From NCBI GenBank assembly GCA_012516075.1, contig JAAYXE010000073.1, positions 1 to 64,000 on the forward strand: a stretch of 64,000 nucleotides of DNA, written 5' to 3'. This document shows positions 25,184 through 34,468 of this stretch, piece by piece (within the stretch, counting starts at the first letter, position 1; each line of letters opens with the position of its first letter). Source of the DNA: Chloroflexota bacterium (GTDB lineage Bacteria > Chloroflexota > Anaerolineae > Anaerolineales > UBA4823). Both the position numbers and the translations under genes were made by a program. The notes beneath the pieces were generated by a model. That model was not told the DNA's origin. It worked only from the letters and a program-made list of their open reading frames with translations, and did not search any database.

Positions 25184-27985
25184 ATGAGATCCAAACTGAA
25201 TACGCTGCTGACTATCATCAGTGTACTTTCAATCGTCCTGACCACCTTCAGCGTTTCCAGTGTCGTTACGGTTCAGGCTTCAGATGGTGATGGCGGAGAA
25301 ATTTACCTTCCCATCACGATCCGGGAGAAGTCCCAGGGCAGCAAGCCCGGGAGCTCGTCAAACGGTGAATGGGCTATGGCTGGGGCAAATCCCCAGCGCA
25401 CTTCCTGGACTTCTACAGAAATCAAAGGCAAACTGAACCCGGTCTGGTACCGGCCCTTCGAACCCTATATTCCCCAGAAAATCCAGATCATCGCAGCATA
25501 CAATACTCTGTATATCTCCACCGCCAATGGGCTCTATGCATTAGACGCTGACAGCGGCCAGGAGAAATGGGTCTATCCCACCAGTATGCCGCTGGGCCAT
25601 TCCCCGACGATCGCCGACGGCGTGGCCTATGTGGGCGGTTTTGATCACAAACTGCATGCCATCGATGCGTTCACAGGCCAGCGTCTGTGGACCTTCCAGG
25701 CAGGGGCCGGGTTTGATACCAACCCTCTGGTCGTCGAGGGCAAGGTCTTCGCCGGTAACCGCGACGGCAGGTTTTACGCCGTTCACGCAAACGGCCCCAA
25801 CGCCGGCAGCCTGGCCTGGAGTTTCCAGACGGGAGGCCCGATCCACTTCTCGGCGGCTTACCAGGACGGCATCGTGTACTTCGCTTCCAACGACAGTCAC
25901 GCCTACGCCCTGCGTGCTGACAACGGCGACCTGGTCTGGAAGTCGGACAAACTGCCCGGCCAGGGCTTTCACTCCTGGTGGCCAGTTATCTACGGCGACT
26001 GGGTCATCTTCGCCGGCAGCAACAGCTACCGCTTTAACGCAGAACCGGGGGGCACCTTCCTCCATAATCTGGACGAAGAGGGCGTGTACCCCAACCGCGA
26101 ACGTGACCCGCGTGGTACGCTCGTTGGCTTCCTGGGGAAGGAACCGGGCGACTGGGTCCCTGGTACACCGACCCTGGATACCAGCCGCAGCAACAGCAAG
26201 GGCACGACCAGACCCATTACGGAGTACCTGGAAGCGAATCCGTGGAGGCGTACGGTCTTCGTGCTCAACCGGGCTACGGGCCAGGAGTACACCTCCGATT
26301 TTGACCGCGATGGAAAACCGGAATACGCGCCCTTCCTGTGGTTCGGGACGCAGGGCGCCGGGAACCGCTACCCGCCGGTCGTCGGCGGCGACGGTGTGCT
26401 CTATATGAGCAACAACTACAAGTCCGACCCGCACATCGCCGGCGGGCACCTCACCGGCTGGAAGGTGGGGTCTCCCTTCATCAGTCTGGTCAGCGCGGTC
26501 TGGAACGCTGTGGACGAGCCGATTGGCTACTCGGCCGGCGGATCTACACTCTACTGGAACCGCTGCTGTGACCGCACCGCCGGTGGGATCGATCTGAGCA
26601 CCCCGTATGAATCAATCTTTGCCAGTCAGGACGTCGCCGTTGAAGCGGCAGTGGACGCTTCCGACGCTTCTACGGCCGCACGGGAGTGGAACTATTTCAG
26701 CTACGACCTGGACAGAAAGATCCCCGGCTACAACGAGCAGACCTATGCCTGGGACCCCTACCATAAGCCCTTCGGCGGCGTGTACGGCGGCCGCATCGGT
26801 TATTACGGCTTCCATGGAGACACAAACGCTCCGGTTCCTTATAACGGGAAGATCTTTATGCACCGCGGCAATGCCATCATCGCATTTGGCACTTCGAAGG
26901 GCAACCCGGTCAAGCTGCCCACCGTAAAAAAGGTCAGCGCGGATGCTTTCACACCTGCGATCGGGCAGGACGCGCTCAAAGCCACATTGACTGCCGAGGT
27001 GCAGAAGATGCTGGACGCCGGTCACCTGCAGCCGGGTTACCTCAACCACGGTCTGCTCGACCAGCAGGCCAGGCGAACCTGCGGTGATAATCTGCTCGAT
27101 TATTACCACCAGCCCGGCGAAACCATCGTTACGCTCATTCAGGCCCTGCCCTACCTGTCCCCGGATATGCAGCAGAAGGTCCGGAGCTATATCCGCTCGG
27201 AGTTCGAAGCGTATCCGCCCTACCAGTACAACCACATCGGCTACCGCGATGGGGCTGCGCGCGACGATTTCCTCATGCCTCCGGATATTGACCAGTCCCG
27301 CAAAGGCTATGGACCCCAGCAGACGAATTACGAGTTCTCCGCCTGGAAGATCAACCCTTACGCCTTCTATGCGATGTGGAAGTATGCCGCTGAGTTCGGC
27401 GAGGCGCGCACCATCTTTGATCAGAGCAAAAAACAGCTCAGCGGCCTGCCGGACGAAAGCTACCTGCTCAAGAACCCCCATGTCCACAACGCCTTCATCG
27501 CCGGATACATGGGTTATCTTGAGCTGCAGAAGCTGGCTGGTTATCCGGAGTCGGCGGATGTCAGAAGTGATCTGAATTATCTGCTCAATCTGCGGGCAAA
27601 GAATTTCTCAACCGAGCTGCCGGCTGCCTACTTTGAAGAAAACAACCAATTCTACTGCCGGGCGCTGAGCGTTTCCAGAAACTTTATCTACATGGTGCCT
27701 GAGCTGGCCCAGTATCTGCGAGACCATGCGCTCGAAAAAGTGCAGTCAGCCCTGCAGGAATATGAACGGGTAGCTCCTTACTGGTTCGTTTCCAGAGCGG
27801 AAGTTGCTTACGGGGAGGGGATTGTGTCTCACCTGTACGACCGCCACTCACTCTTCCAGGCGAAAGCCTATATCATGAATGCTCCACAGTCTGAGCTTCT
27901 ACGCTACCTGGATGTGCCCGCATATGCGAGGGGGGATCTTTACTACATCCAGAACGTGATCGCCGCCATTCGGGCGGGATCCTGA
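25184..27985 (+). CDS. Secreted PQQ-like beta-propeller protein with helical C-terminal domain
   Basis: A 933-residue exported protein. Residues 1-32 form a signal peptide (to VQAS). IYLPITI at 40-46 is the F/Y-x-P-L-like motif also seen in other secreted proteins here. Residues about 60-600 contain PQQ-like blades (LYALDADSGQEKWVYP, LHAIDAFTGQRLWTFQ, AYALRADNGDLVWKS). The last 300 residues are largely alpha-helical (QTNYEFSAWKINPYAFYAMW) and could be an alpha/alpha-barrel as in glycan-active lyases or glycosidases. No known enzyme family is identified. It forms a single-gene unit with its own promoter region and a strong terminator. Confidence 0.75.
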   Translation: MRSKLNTLLTIISVLSIVLTTFSVSSVVTVQASDGDGGEIYLPITIREKSQGSKPGSSSNGEWAMAGANPQRTSWTSTEIKGKLNPVWYRPFEPYIPQKIQIIAAYNTLYISTANGLYALDADSGQEKWVYPTSMPLGHSPTIADGVAYVGGFDHKLHAIDAFTGQRLWTFQAGAGFDTNPLVVEGKVFAGNRDGRFYAVHANGPNAGSLAWSFQTGGPIHFSAAYQDGIVYFASNDSHAYALRADNGDLVWKSDKLPGQGFHSWWPVIYGDWVIFAGSNSYRFNAEPGGTFLHNLDEEGVYPNRERDPRGTLVGFLGKEPGDWVPGTPTLDTSRSNSKGTTRPITEYLEANPWRRTVFVLNRATGQEYTSDFDRDGKPEYAPFLWFGTQGAGNRYPPVVGGDGVLYMSNNYKSDPHIAGGHLTGWKVGSPFISLVSAVWNAVDEPIGYSAGGSTLYWNRCCDRTAGGIDLSTPYESIFASQDVAVEAAVDASDASTAAREWNYFSYDLDRKIPGYNEQTYAWDPYHKPFGGVYGGRIGYYGFHGDTNAPVPYNGKIFMHRGNAIIAFGTSKGNPVKLPTVKKVSADAFTPAIGQDALKATLTAEVQKMLDAGHLQPGYLNHGLLDQQARRTCGDNLLDYYHQPGETIVTLIQALPYLSPDMQQKVRSYIRSEFEAYPPYQYNHIGYRDGAARDDFLMPPDIDQSRKGYGPQQTNYEFSAWKINPYAFYAMWKYAAEFGEARTIFDQSKKQLSGLPDESYLLKNPHVHNAFIAGYMGYLELQKLAGYPESADVRSDLNYLLNLRAKNFSTELPAAYFEENNQFYCRALSVSRNFIYMVPELAQYLRDHALEKVQSALQEYERVAPYWFVSRAEVAYGEGIVSHLYDRHSLFQAKAYIMNAPQSELLRYLDVPAYARGDLYYIQNVIAAIRAGS

Positions 27986-28000
27986 AATAACCGGAAGGAT

Positions 28001-28028
28001 AAAGGGGGGCACAAGCGTGCCCCCCTTT
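28001..28028 (+). terminator. Strong rho-independent-type terminator after the PQQ-propeller gene
   Basis: AAAGGGGGGCAC and GTGCCCCCCTTT form a perfect 12-bp stem with the tetraloop AAGC. It starts 16 bases after the stop codon. The downstream T-tract is short (three T, part of the stem), but the stem is very stable. Confidence 0.7.
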
Positions 28029-28145
28029 CGCACCGGCTTCTTTTCCCCCATAAACTGTACCGAAAACCGAAACGCTGTGGGCTTCCTGGAACCGGGAGAC
28101 CTTTTCAGCATTAATCACCAAACCATCTATAAACTGGCAGGGTAA

Positions 28146-29381
28146 ATGCGTATATTATTCATCTCAGCTTTCTACCCGCCGTACGTGATCGGCGGGTGGG
28201 AGCAGCTTGTTGAAGACATAAACCGGCGGCTGCAGGAACGCGGCCATCAAACCCTGGTGCTGACCAGCGATTACGGCGTGCAGGCCGGTTCGGTTTCACC
28301 GAACGGCGTGAAGCGCCTGCTGACCCTGGAAAGCGACCTGGTAAACTACCGCCCGCTGCAGTACTTCACATCCCATGAGCGCCTGCTGCGCCGCAATCTG
28401 CAGGCGGTGCAGGAGACCATCCAATCGTTCCAGCCAGACATTGTTTTCATCCATTCCATGTGGAATCTCTCGCCCGCCGTCGCCTGGCAGGCCGAACAGG
28501 CGTGTCCGGGCCGGGTGGTTTACTATATGGCCAACCCCTGGCCTTATGCGCCCAGCACCCACGAGCAGTACTGGCGCGACCCTGCACGCTCGCCGGTGCG
28601 GCGGGTGATGAAGGGCCTGCTGGCGCCGTTCGCCCTGAGGAAGATAAAAGCAGAACTGCGGCGATTTCCGCTTCGTTTTGAGCGTGTCCTGTGCGTCAGC
28701 CAGGCGATGAAAAATGACCTCGAAAAAAACGCCGGAATCCCCTCCGAACGGATGCAGGTGGTTTATAATGGCGTAGAAGTAGACCGTTTTACGCCGGCAG
28801 AAAAAGGTGCGGATGCACCTCACCGCCTTTCTCTCCTGTACGCCGGCAGCCTTGTCTCGCATAAGGGGGTCCACACCGCAGTCGAGGCAGTTCACCTTTT
28901 GAAACAGCAAAACCGGCTGGGGGAGACGACCTTAACCATCGTCGGTTCTGGTCATCCGGATTATGAAGCACATTTAAAAAATTTGACTGTCCAATACGGC
29001 CTGGAACAAAGCGTATTCTTCTGGCCGCGCGTCACACGCGAGGAGATGCCCGCCCTGCTGCAGAAGTTCAACGTGCTGGTCTTTCCGTCCATCTGGGAGG
29101 AACCGCTGGCACGCATGATGCAGGAAGCCATGGCTGCCGGCCTGGTGGTTGTGGGAACGCTGACGGGGGGCTCGCCGGAGATCCTGCAGGAAGGGGTCAC
29201 CGGCCTGACCTTTACGCCAGAGGACGCTGCCGGGCTGGCCCGGCAGCTGGACCGGCTCGCCTCAGATCCGGATCTGTTCCAGCGGCTGGCTGCGAACGGC
29301 CGTCAGATCGTGCTCGAAAAGTTCGACATCTGCCGAATGATCGACGAGATCGAGCATTATCTCGTCCAGGCAGCAGGTTGA
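28146..29381 (+). CDS. Family 4 glycosyltransferase
   Basis: A 411-residue GT4 starting MRILFISAFYPPYVIGGWEQ, the usual N-terminal strand and glycine loop. VVYNGVEVDRFTP near 207 marks the domain linker. SIWEEPLARMMQEAMAAGL near 318-336 holds the E-x7-E donor motif. It is closely similar in layout to the next gene (SIWQEPFGRVVVEAMASGT), so the two arose by duplication. TATAAA lies at 28128-28133, but no clear -35 box. It starts a run of tightly packed glycosyltransferase genes up to 34358. Confidence 0.9.
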   Translation: MRILFISAFYPPYVIGGWEQLVEDINRRLQERGHQTLVLTSDYGVQAGSVSPNGVKRLLTLESDLVNYRPLQYFTSHERLLRRNLQAVQETIQSFQPDIVFIHSMWNLSPAVAWQAEQACPGRVVYYMANPWPYAPSTHEQYWRDPARSPVRRVMKGLLAPFALRKIKAELRRFPLRFERVLCVSQAMKNDLEKNAGIPSERMQVVYNGVEVDRFTPAEKGADAPHRLSLLYAGSLVSHKGVHTAVEAVHLLKQQNRLGETTLTIVGSGHPDYEAHLKNLTVQYGLEQSVFFWPRVTREEMPALLQKFNVLVFPSIWEEPLARMMQEAMAAGLVVVGTLTGGSPEILQEGVTGLTFTPEDAAGLARQLDRLASDPDLFQRLAANGRQIVLEKFDICRMIDEIEHYLVQAAG

Positions 29382-29428
29382 TTAACGGGGGGGCATTTCA
29401 AACGGGGGCAGCTGGCAGACTTTCGATC

Positions 29429-30697
29429 ATGCGCATTCTTTTTATCTCAAACTTTTACCCGCCCCATTATTCCAGCGGCGGGCTGGAGCTGTCCTGTCAG
29501 GAGATGGTCGAGGGGTTGAAAGACAGGGGCCACCAGATCCGCGTGCTGACCAGCCGCGCGCTGAGCGCAGAGGTCCATCATCAGGACCCGCCCTGGGTGC
29601 AGCGCACCCTGCACCTGGAGATGGAGTTCGCCTCCTTCGTTAACGGCCTGCACTTCTTCAGCCGCCGCAAACAGCGCGAGCAGGAGAACCTGACCATTCT
29701 GCGCCGCTGTGTGGACGAGTTTCAACCCGACATCATCTTCATCTGGGGGATGTGGAATCTGCCGCGCTCCACAGCCGCGCTCGCTGAGCAGCTCCTGCCT
29801 CAGGGGGTGGTTTATTACATTGCGGATTACTGGCCGACGCTTCCCGGCCAGTATGCGCTCTACTGGCAGCAGCCGGCTAAGAGCGCTGCCACCCGCCTGC
29901 CGAAAGCTGTGCTGCGGATTATTGCCAGTGCCATCCTCAGCCGCGAGCGCCTGCCGGCGCTGCGCTTCCCGCATGTCATCTTTGTCAGCCGTTTTCTGCA
30001 GCAGGAGTATGCCCGCCTGGGGATAACGGTCGGCGAAAGCCGGGCAATCGCCGGTGCCATCGACACCACGCTCTTCCTCAAGGAGGAACCGGCACATCAA
30101 AAACGAAATGGGGGCCTTTCGCTGCTGTATGCAGGACGCTTTTCTCCTGAAAAGGGCATCGAGACGGCCATTCTGGCGATGGATGAACTGGTCAACCGTC
30201 GTGGAATCGATGATGTCTGCCTGAAGCTGGTGGGCGGCGGCGATTCGAGCTATGAAACCCGGCTCAGGGAGCAGGTCCGCTCCGCAGGTTTAGAATCTCA
30301 CGTCGTCTTTCACCCGCCGGTCCCGAAGGATGCCATGCCGGACCTGTACCCCCAGGCCGACGCCGTGCTTTTTCCCTCGATCTGGCAGGAACCCTTCGGG
30401 CGGGTGGTGGTGGAAGCCATGGCATCCGGCACGGTCGTAATCGGCACAGCTACAGGCGGAGCGGCCGAGGTGCTCGTCGACGGCGAAAACGGCCTGGTGT
30501 TCCCTCCCGGAGACCATCTGCGCCTGGCGGAGCAGATCCTGAAGCTGCGCGCACAGCCGGAGCTAAGGCGCCGGCTGGTGGAAAACGGCCGCCGGACAGC
30601 TGTGGAACGCTTCGACAACCGCCGCATGGTTGCCGAGATCGAAGCCTACCTTGAGTCCCTGCTCACACCGGCCGCACCTGCTGTGGAGCTGCGCTGA
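29429..30697 (+). CDS. Family 4 glycosyltransferase
   Basis: About 422 residues from ATG 29429 (RILFISNFYPPHYSSGG); the open frame extends upstream to a TTG at 29378 that would overlap the previous stop codon by four bases. It has the E-x7-E motif (WQEPFGRVVVEAMASGT), SLLYAGRFSPEKGIETAILA at the start of the donor domain and LKLVGGGDSSYETRL after it. The next gene starts on the last base of its stop codon (TGATG), implying coupled translation. Donor and acceptor unknown. Confidence 0.9.
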   Translation: MRILFISNFYPPHYSSGGLELSCQEMVEGLKDRGHQIRVLTSRALSAEVHHQDPPWVQRTLHLEMEFASFVNGLHFFSRRKQREQENLTILRRCVDEFQPDIIFIWGMWNLPRSTAALAEQLLPQGVVYYIADYWPTLPGQYALYWQQPAKSAATRLPKAVLRIIASAILSRERLPALRFPHVIFVSRFLQQEYARLGITVGESRAIAGAIDTTLFLKEEPAHQKRNGGLSLLYAGRFSPEKGIETAILAMDELVNRRGIDDVCLKLVGGGDSSYETRLREQVRSAGLESHVVFHPPVPKDAMPDLYPQADAVLFPSIWQEPFGRVVVEAMASGTVVIGTATGGAAEVLVDGENGLVFPPGDHLRLAEQILKLRAQPELRRRLVENGRRTAVERFDNRRMVAEIEAYLESLLTPAAPAVELR

Positions 30698-31908
30698 TGC
30701 ATATTCTCTTTCTATCCTCCTGGTTCCCATATCCGGCCAACAACGGGTCCAAGATCCGCGTTTACAACCTGCTGCGCGGGCTGGCGCAGCGGCATGAGAT
30801 CACCCTGGTCAGCTTCACCGACCGGCCGGGAGAACCGGTGCCCCCGCAGCTTAAGGCGCTGTGCCGCCAGGTCTACACCGTCCCCGAAAAGCCCTACAAC
30901 CCGACCAGTCTGCAGGCCCTGCTGGGTCTCTTCCAGCCGAAACCGCGCGTGCTGGTCGATCGTTATGAACCCCGCATGGCGGAGATCATCCGCCGGGAGC
31001 TGGCCTCGGGCCGCTGCGACCTGGTCATTGCCTCACAGTGGTACACGGCCTCTTATCTGGAAGGGATGCAGAACGTCCCTGCCATCTTCGAGGAAATGGA
31101 AGCCGGTGTGTTCGACGAAGGACCGGCCCGGCTCAACCCCCTGCAGCGCCTGCGCCGCGCACTGATGATTGCCAAGTTCCGCACTTATTTTCGCCGCCTG
31201 ATCCCCCAGTTTGCCGCCTGCACCGTGGTGTCGGAGGTGGAACGGGAGAAGGTTCGCAGCCTGGTTCCGCACTATCCCGGGTTGGAGGTGATCCCGAATG
31301 CTGTGGGAGTGGACGATTACCGGGACGTGCGGGAGGATCCACAGCCTGGTCAGTTGATCTTCACCGGCTCGTTCACTTACGCGCCGAACTATGATGCCAT
31401 GCTGTGGTTTGTCCAGGACATTCTGCCGCGGGTGCGCGCTGAGTTCCCGCAGGCATCTCTTACCATCACCGGCGACCACACCGGGATGCCCTTTCCGCAG
31501 GTTGAAAATGTGCACCTGGCGGGATTTGTCGATGATGTGCGCCCGCTGATCGCCTCATCCTGGGCGAGCATCGTCCCCATCCGGGTGGGGGGCGGCACCC
31601 GGCTGAAGATTCTGGAGGCCATGGCGCTGCGAACACCGGTGATCACCACCACCAAGGGGGCTGAAGGGCTGGATGTGCGCGCAGAGGAGCATTTGCTGGT
31701 CGCCGACAGTCCGGAAGATTTCGCAAAGGCGGTGATCCGCCTGTTGAGCGACCCTGCCCTGCGCGCACGTCTGGCGGCCAGTGGATATGAACTGGTAAAG
31801 CGCAAATACGACTGGAAGGTGGTTGTTCCCTGCTTTGTTGAACTGGCTGAGCGCACGGCTGCCGGTGCGGCCGTGCAAGATTTAGCGTTTGAAACGAAAC
31901 CGGAATGA
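30697..31908 (+). CDS. Family 4 glycosyltransferase
   Basis: A 403-residue GT4 of the type that carries VPIRVGGGTRLKILEAMA (near 290-308) as donor motif. HILFLSSWFPYPANNGSKIR forms the N-terminus, and IFTGSFTYAPNYDAMLWFV near 220 begins the donor domain. The transferases at 59098 and 62945 share this subtype (VAVRAGGGMRVRILEAFA; YGAGIQNKVLEAMA). The subtype resembles the PEP-CTERM/EpsH-associated sugar transferases, but no PEP-CTERM system is seen here. It overlaps the upstream gene by one base and is six bases from the ligase-like gene. Confidence 0.9.
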   Translation: MHILFLSSWFPYPANNGSKIRVYNLLRGLAQRHEITLVSFTDRPGEPVPPQLKALCRQVYTVPEKPYNPTSLQALLGLFQPKPRVLVDRYEPRMAEIIRRELASGRCDLVIASQWYTASYLEGMQNVPAIFEEMEAGVFDEGPARLNPLQRLRRALMIAKFRTYFRRLIPQFAACTVVSEVEREKVRSLVPHYPGLEVIPNAVGVDDYRDVREDPQPGQLIFTGSFTYAPNYDAMLWFVQDILPRVRAEFPQASLTITGDHTGMPFPQVENVHLAGFVDDVRPLIASSWASIVPIRVGGGTRLKILEAMALRTPVITTTKGAEGLDVRAEEHLLVADSPEDFAKAVIRLLSDPALRARLAASGYELVKRKYDWKVVVPCFVELAERTAAGAAVQDLAFETKPE

Positions 31909-31914
31909 CTCGTT

Positions 31915-33447
31915 ATGGAACTTGCGACCTGGATCGGACAACTGCAGACGCGCCTGAACCGGCGCAGCAATATGCTTTACCGCCTGCCGGTCATTGGCGG
32001 GCTGTTCCTGCTCAGTGTATTTCTGGCTGTAAGGGTGAGCAGAAAGCGCCTGCCTCTGGATGACCTTGTTCGTGACCCGCTCGTGCTGATGATCCCGGCG
32101 CTGGCAGGCGTGATGCTGCTGTTGTTTCGCCCGCAGCTCGGGCTGCTGGCTTTGATCGCAGGCAGCCTGGTGGTGCCTTTCAAAATCGGCACGGGGACGG
32201 GGACATCCATCAACAGTGCGGTCCTGCTGGTTGGTGTGCTTTCCGGGCTGTGGCTGTTTCGCATGATTGCGCACGACCGGCAGATCACCATTGTTCGCTC
32301 ACGGCCTATCTTACCTGTTATTGTCCTGGTCATCTCTGCCTTCGTTTCCTTCGCCATTGGCCAGCTTCCCTGGTCCTTTTTTGCCCAGCAGGCCTCCATC
32401 CCGGCCCAGCTTGGGGGCCTGGGGATGTATCTGTTTTCCGCGCTGGCGTTCCTGCTGGCCGCCAACACCATCCAGGAGATGAAATGGCTGCAGCGCATGT
32501 GCTGGCTGTTTATGGCGATTGGAGCCGTGTATCTGCTGTTCCAGTACATCCCTCCGCTGCGGAATATCGAAGTTGTGCAGGATGCGGTGACGAGAGGCAG
32601 TATGTTCTGGATCTGGCTGGCGGCCCTGCCGCTCAGCCAGGCCATATACAATGATGATCTGGATATTCGCTGGCGGCTGGCGCTGGTTGGCCTTACGGCC
32701 GCAGCTTTTGGCATCACGCTGGGGCGCTCCCTGGGCTGGACATCTGGCTGGCTGCCGGCTGCTGCAGCGGTGATGGTTATCGTGGTCGCGGGCCGCACCC
32801 GGTTGTCACTCTGGCTGACTTTGCTGATGATTCCGGTGGTCATATTTCTGGGCCTGGAAAAGATCAACAGCCTGATTTTTGTGGGCGACAACGAGTACAG
32901 CCTGATAACCCGGGTGGAGGCCTGGCGGATCGTGCTGGAGATCGTAAAAGACAACTGGGTGTTCGGTCTGGGGCCTTCGAATTATTACTGGTACACCTCG
33001 CTCTACCCGATCCTGGGTTATTTCGTCAACTTTAACTCACATAATAACTACATCGACCTGATCGCCCAGACCGGCGTGGTGGGCCTGCTCGCCTTCCTGT
33101 GGTTCGCTTTTGAAATTGGACGCCTGACCTGGAATTTACTCGACCGCGTCCCCCAGGGCTTTATGCGCGCCTACATGATCGGGGCGCTGGGTGGACTGGC
33201 AGGCATGCTTGTGGCCGGAATGTTCGGCGACTGGGTAATTCCCTTTGTTTACAACGTGGGCTATGAGGGTTTCCGTGCCAGTGTGCTGGGATGGATATTC
33301 CTGGGCAGCGTTGTGGCGCTGGAACAGATTGTCCTGCGCGAGAATCCGGCACCTTCCAGCACGCAGGTGGTGGATGCACAGATGGAAGGTGATTACGGGG
33401 ATGCCGGTACGGCAGTTCCAGCCGGGGCGGAGGACGGTGCCTCGTGA
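31915..33447 (+). CDS. O-antigen ligase/polymerase-like membrane protein
   Basis: A 510-residue protein with about twelve hydrophobic segments. The segment TRVEAWRIVLEIVKDNWVFG near 330 followed by GPSNYYWY and FNSHNNYIDLIAQTGVVGL near 380 is the Wzy_C/WaaL-type periplasmic loop, with the conserved His in SHNNY. It would polymerise or transfer polyprenyl-linked glycan on the outer face. It lacks the TPR tail of the other copy at 6037. The final 40 residues are acidic and Ala-rich. Its stop overlaps the next gene's GTG by four bases. Confidence 0.85.
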   Translation: MELATWIGQLQTRLNRRSNMLYRLPVIGGLFLLSVFLAVRVSRKRLPLDDLVRDPLVLMIPALAGVMLLLFRPQLGLLALIAGSLVVPFKIGTGTGTSINSAVLLVGVLSGLWLFRMIAHDRQITIVRSRPILPVIVLVISAFVSFAIGQLPWSFFAQQASIPAQLGGLGMYLFSALAFLLAANTIQEMKWLQRMCWLFMAIGAVYLLFQYIPPLRNIEVVQDAVTRGSMFWIWLAALPLSQAIYNDDLDIRWRLALVGLTAAAFGITLGRSLGWTSGWLPAAAAVMVIVVAGRTRLSLWLTLLMIPVVIFLGLEKINSLIFVGDNEYSLITRVEAWRIVLEIVKDNWVFGLGPSNYYWYTSLYPILGYFVNFNSHNNYIDLIAQTGVVGLLAFLWFAFEIGRLTWNLLDRVPQGFMRAYMIGALGGLAGMLVAGMFGDWVIPFVYNVGYEGFRASVLGWIFLGSVVALEQIVLRENPAPSSTQVVDAQMEGDYGDAGTAVPAGAEDGAS

Positions 33448-34358
33448 AGCTCTCGATCGTGATCGTCAACTGGAATACGCGCCGCTATCTGGAAGCCTGC
33501 CTCGCTTCGATTTACCGCTATCCGCCGCGGACAGCATTTGAAGTCCTGGTGGTGGACAACCACTCCTCGGACGGCAGTGTAGAAATGGTGCAGCGCCGCT
33601 TTCCACAGGCGGTTCTGATCGCCTGCGGGCGCAACCTGGGTTTTTCTGGGGGCAATAATCTGGGCATCCGCCAGGCGCGTGGTGAGAATATCCTGCTGCT
33701 GAACCCGGATACCGAGGTGCTTCCGGGGGCGCTGGATCAACTGCTGCACTTTCTGGACAGCGAGCCGCAGGCCGGCGCAGCCGGCTCACGGCTGTTGAAC
33801 AGCGACCGCACCCTGCAGCTTTCCTGTTCTCCGACGCCAACGCTCGTGCGTGAGTTCGCCAGGCTCTTCCACCTGCCGGGAATCCGGCCCGATGGTTACT
33901 ACGCCATGCAGGATTGGGATCTCACACAGCCGCGCAGCGTGGATGTGCTTCTGGGTGCCTGTATTCTCATCCGCAGAGGGGTGCTGGACCAGATCGGGTT
34001 GTTGGACGAAGAATACTTCATGTATTCTGAAGAGACCGATCTGTGCCTGCGTGTTCAGCGTGCAGGCTGGAAGATTTACTGGGTGCCCCAGGCGGAGATC
34101 ATCCACCACGGCGGGCAGAGCGCACGCCAGGCGCCAAAGGAAATGTTTTATCACCTGTACCGCAGCAAGGTGCTTTTCTTTCGCAAGCATTACAGCCTGC
34201 TCACTGTTTTCCTTTACAAGCTGATGCTGTTTTCCGCCAGCCTGGGGCGTTTTATGGCCGTCCCTCTTGTCGTTTTTAAAGATGCCTCCCGCCGCCAGGA
34301 ATATCTGCAGCTCTGCAGCAACTACGGGTATCTGCTCTCAGCGCTGCCTCGATTGTAA
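33444..34358 (+). CDS. Family 2 glycosyltransferase, rhamnosyltransferase-like
   Basis: A 304-residue GT2. KLSIVIVNWNTRRYLEACLASI and VLVVDNHSSDGSVEM give the N-terminal fold. LLLNPDTEVLPGAL near 87 holds the metal-binding DxD equivalent (PDTE). YSEETDLCLRVQRAGW near 196 is the ED-containing catalytic block, and HHGGQSARQ follows. The pattern matches WbbL-type rhamnosyltransferases, but donor identity is not certain. Translation starts at GTG 33444, overlapping the ligase-like gene. The operon appears to end here, as an AT-rich gap with a promoter follows. Confidence 0.88.
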   Translation: MKLSIVIVNWNTRRYLEACLASIYRYPPRTAFEVLVVDNHSSDGSVEMVQRRFPQAVLIACGRNLGFSGGNNLGIRQARGENILLLNPDTEVLPGALDQLLHFLDSEPQAGAAGSRLLNSDRTLQLSCSPTPTLVREFARLFHLPGIRPDGYYAMQDWDLTQPRSVDVLLGACILIRRGVLDQIGLLDEEYFMYSEETDLCLRVQRAGWKIYWVPQAEIIHHGGQSARQAPKEMFYHLYRSKVLFFRKHYSLLTVFLYKLMLFSASLGRFMAVPLVVFKDASRRQEYLQLCSNYGYLLSALPRL

Positions 34359-34413
34359 TAAAATGTGCATGATTATTAAAAATTGCTTATAAGAATTGTC
34401 GTAACAATATGTA

Positions 34414-34441
34414 TTGTGAAGCGTTATATTAACTGTACAAT
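34414..34441 (+). promoter_or_regulatory. Promoter in an AT-rich gap, TTGTGA - 16 bp - TACAAT
   Basis: TTGTGA (34414-34419) and TACAAT (34436-34441) are 16 bases apart, 28 bases before the ATG at 34469. The gap 34359-34468 is markedly AT-rich against the surrounding GC-rich genes. A short inverted repeat ATTGT-CGTA-ACAAT (34395-34408) just upstream of the -35 could bind a regulator. Confidence 0.5.
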
Positions 34442-34468
34442 ACATCAAAACAGCAATGAGGGTAAAGA

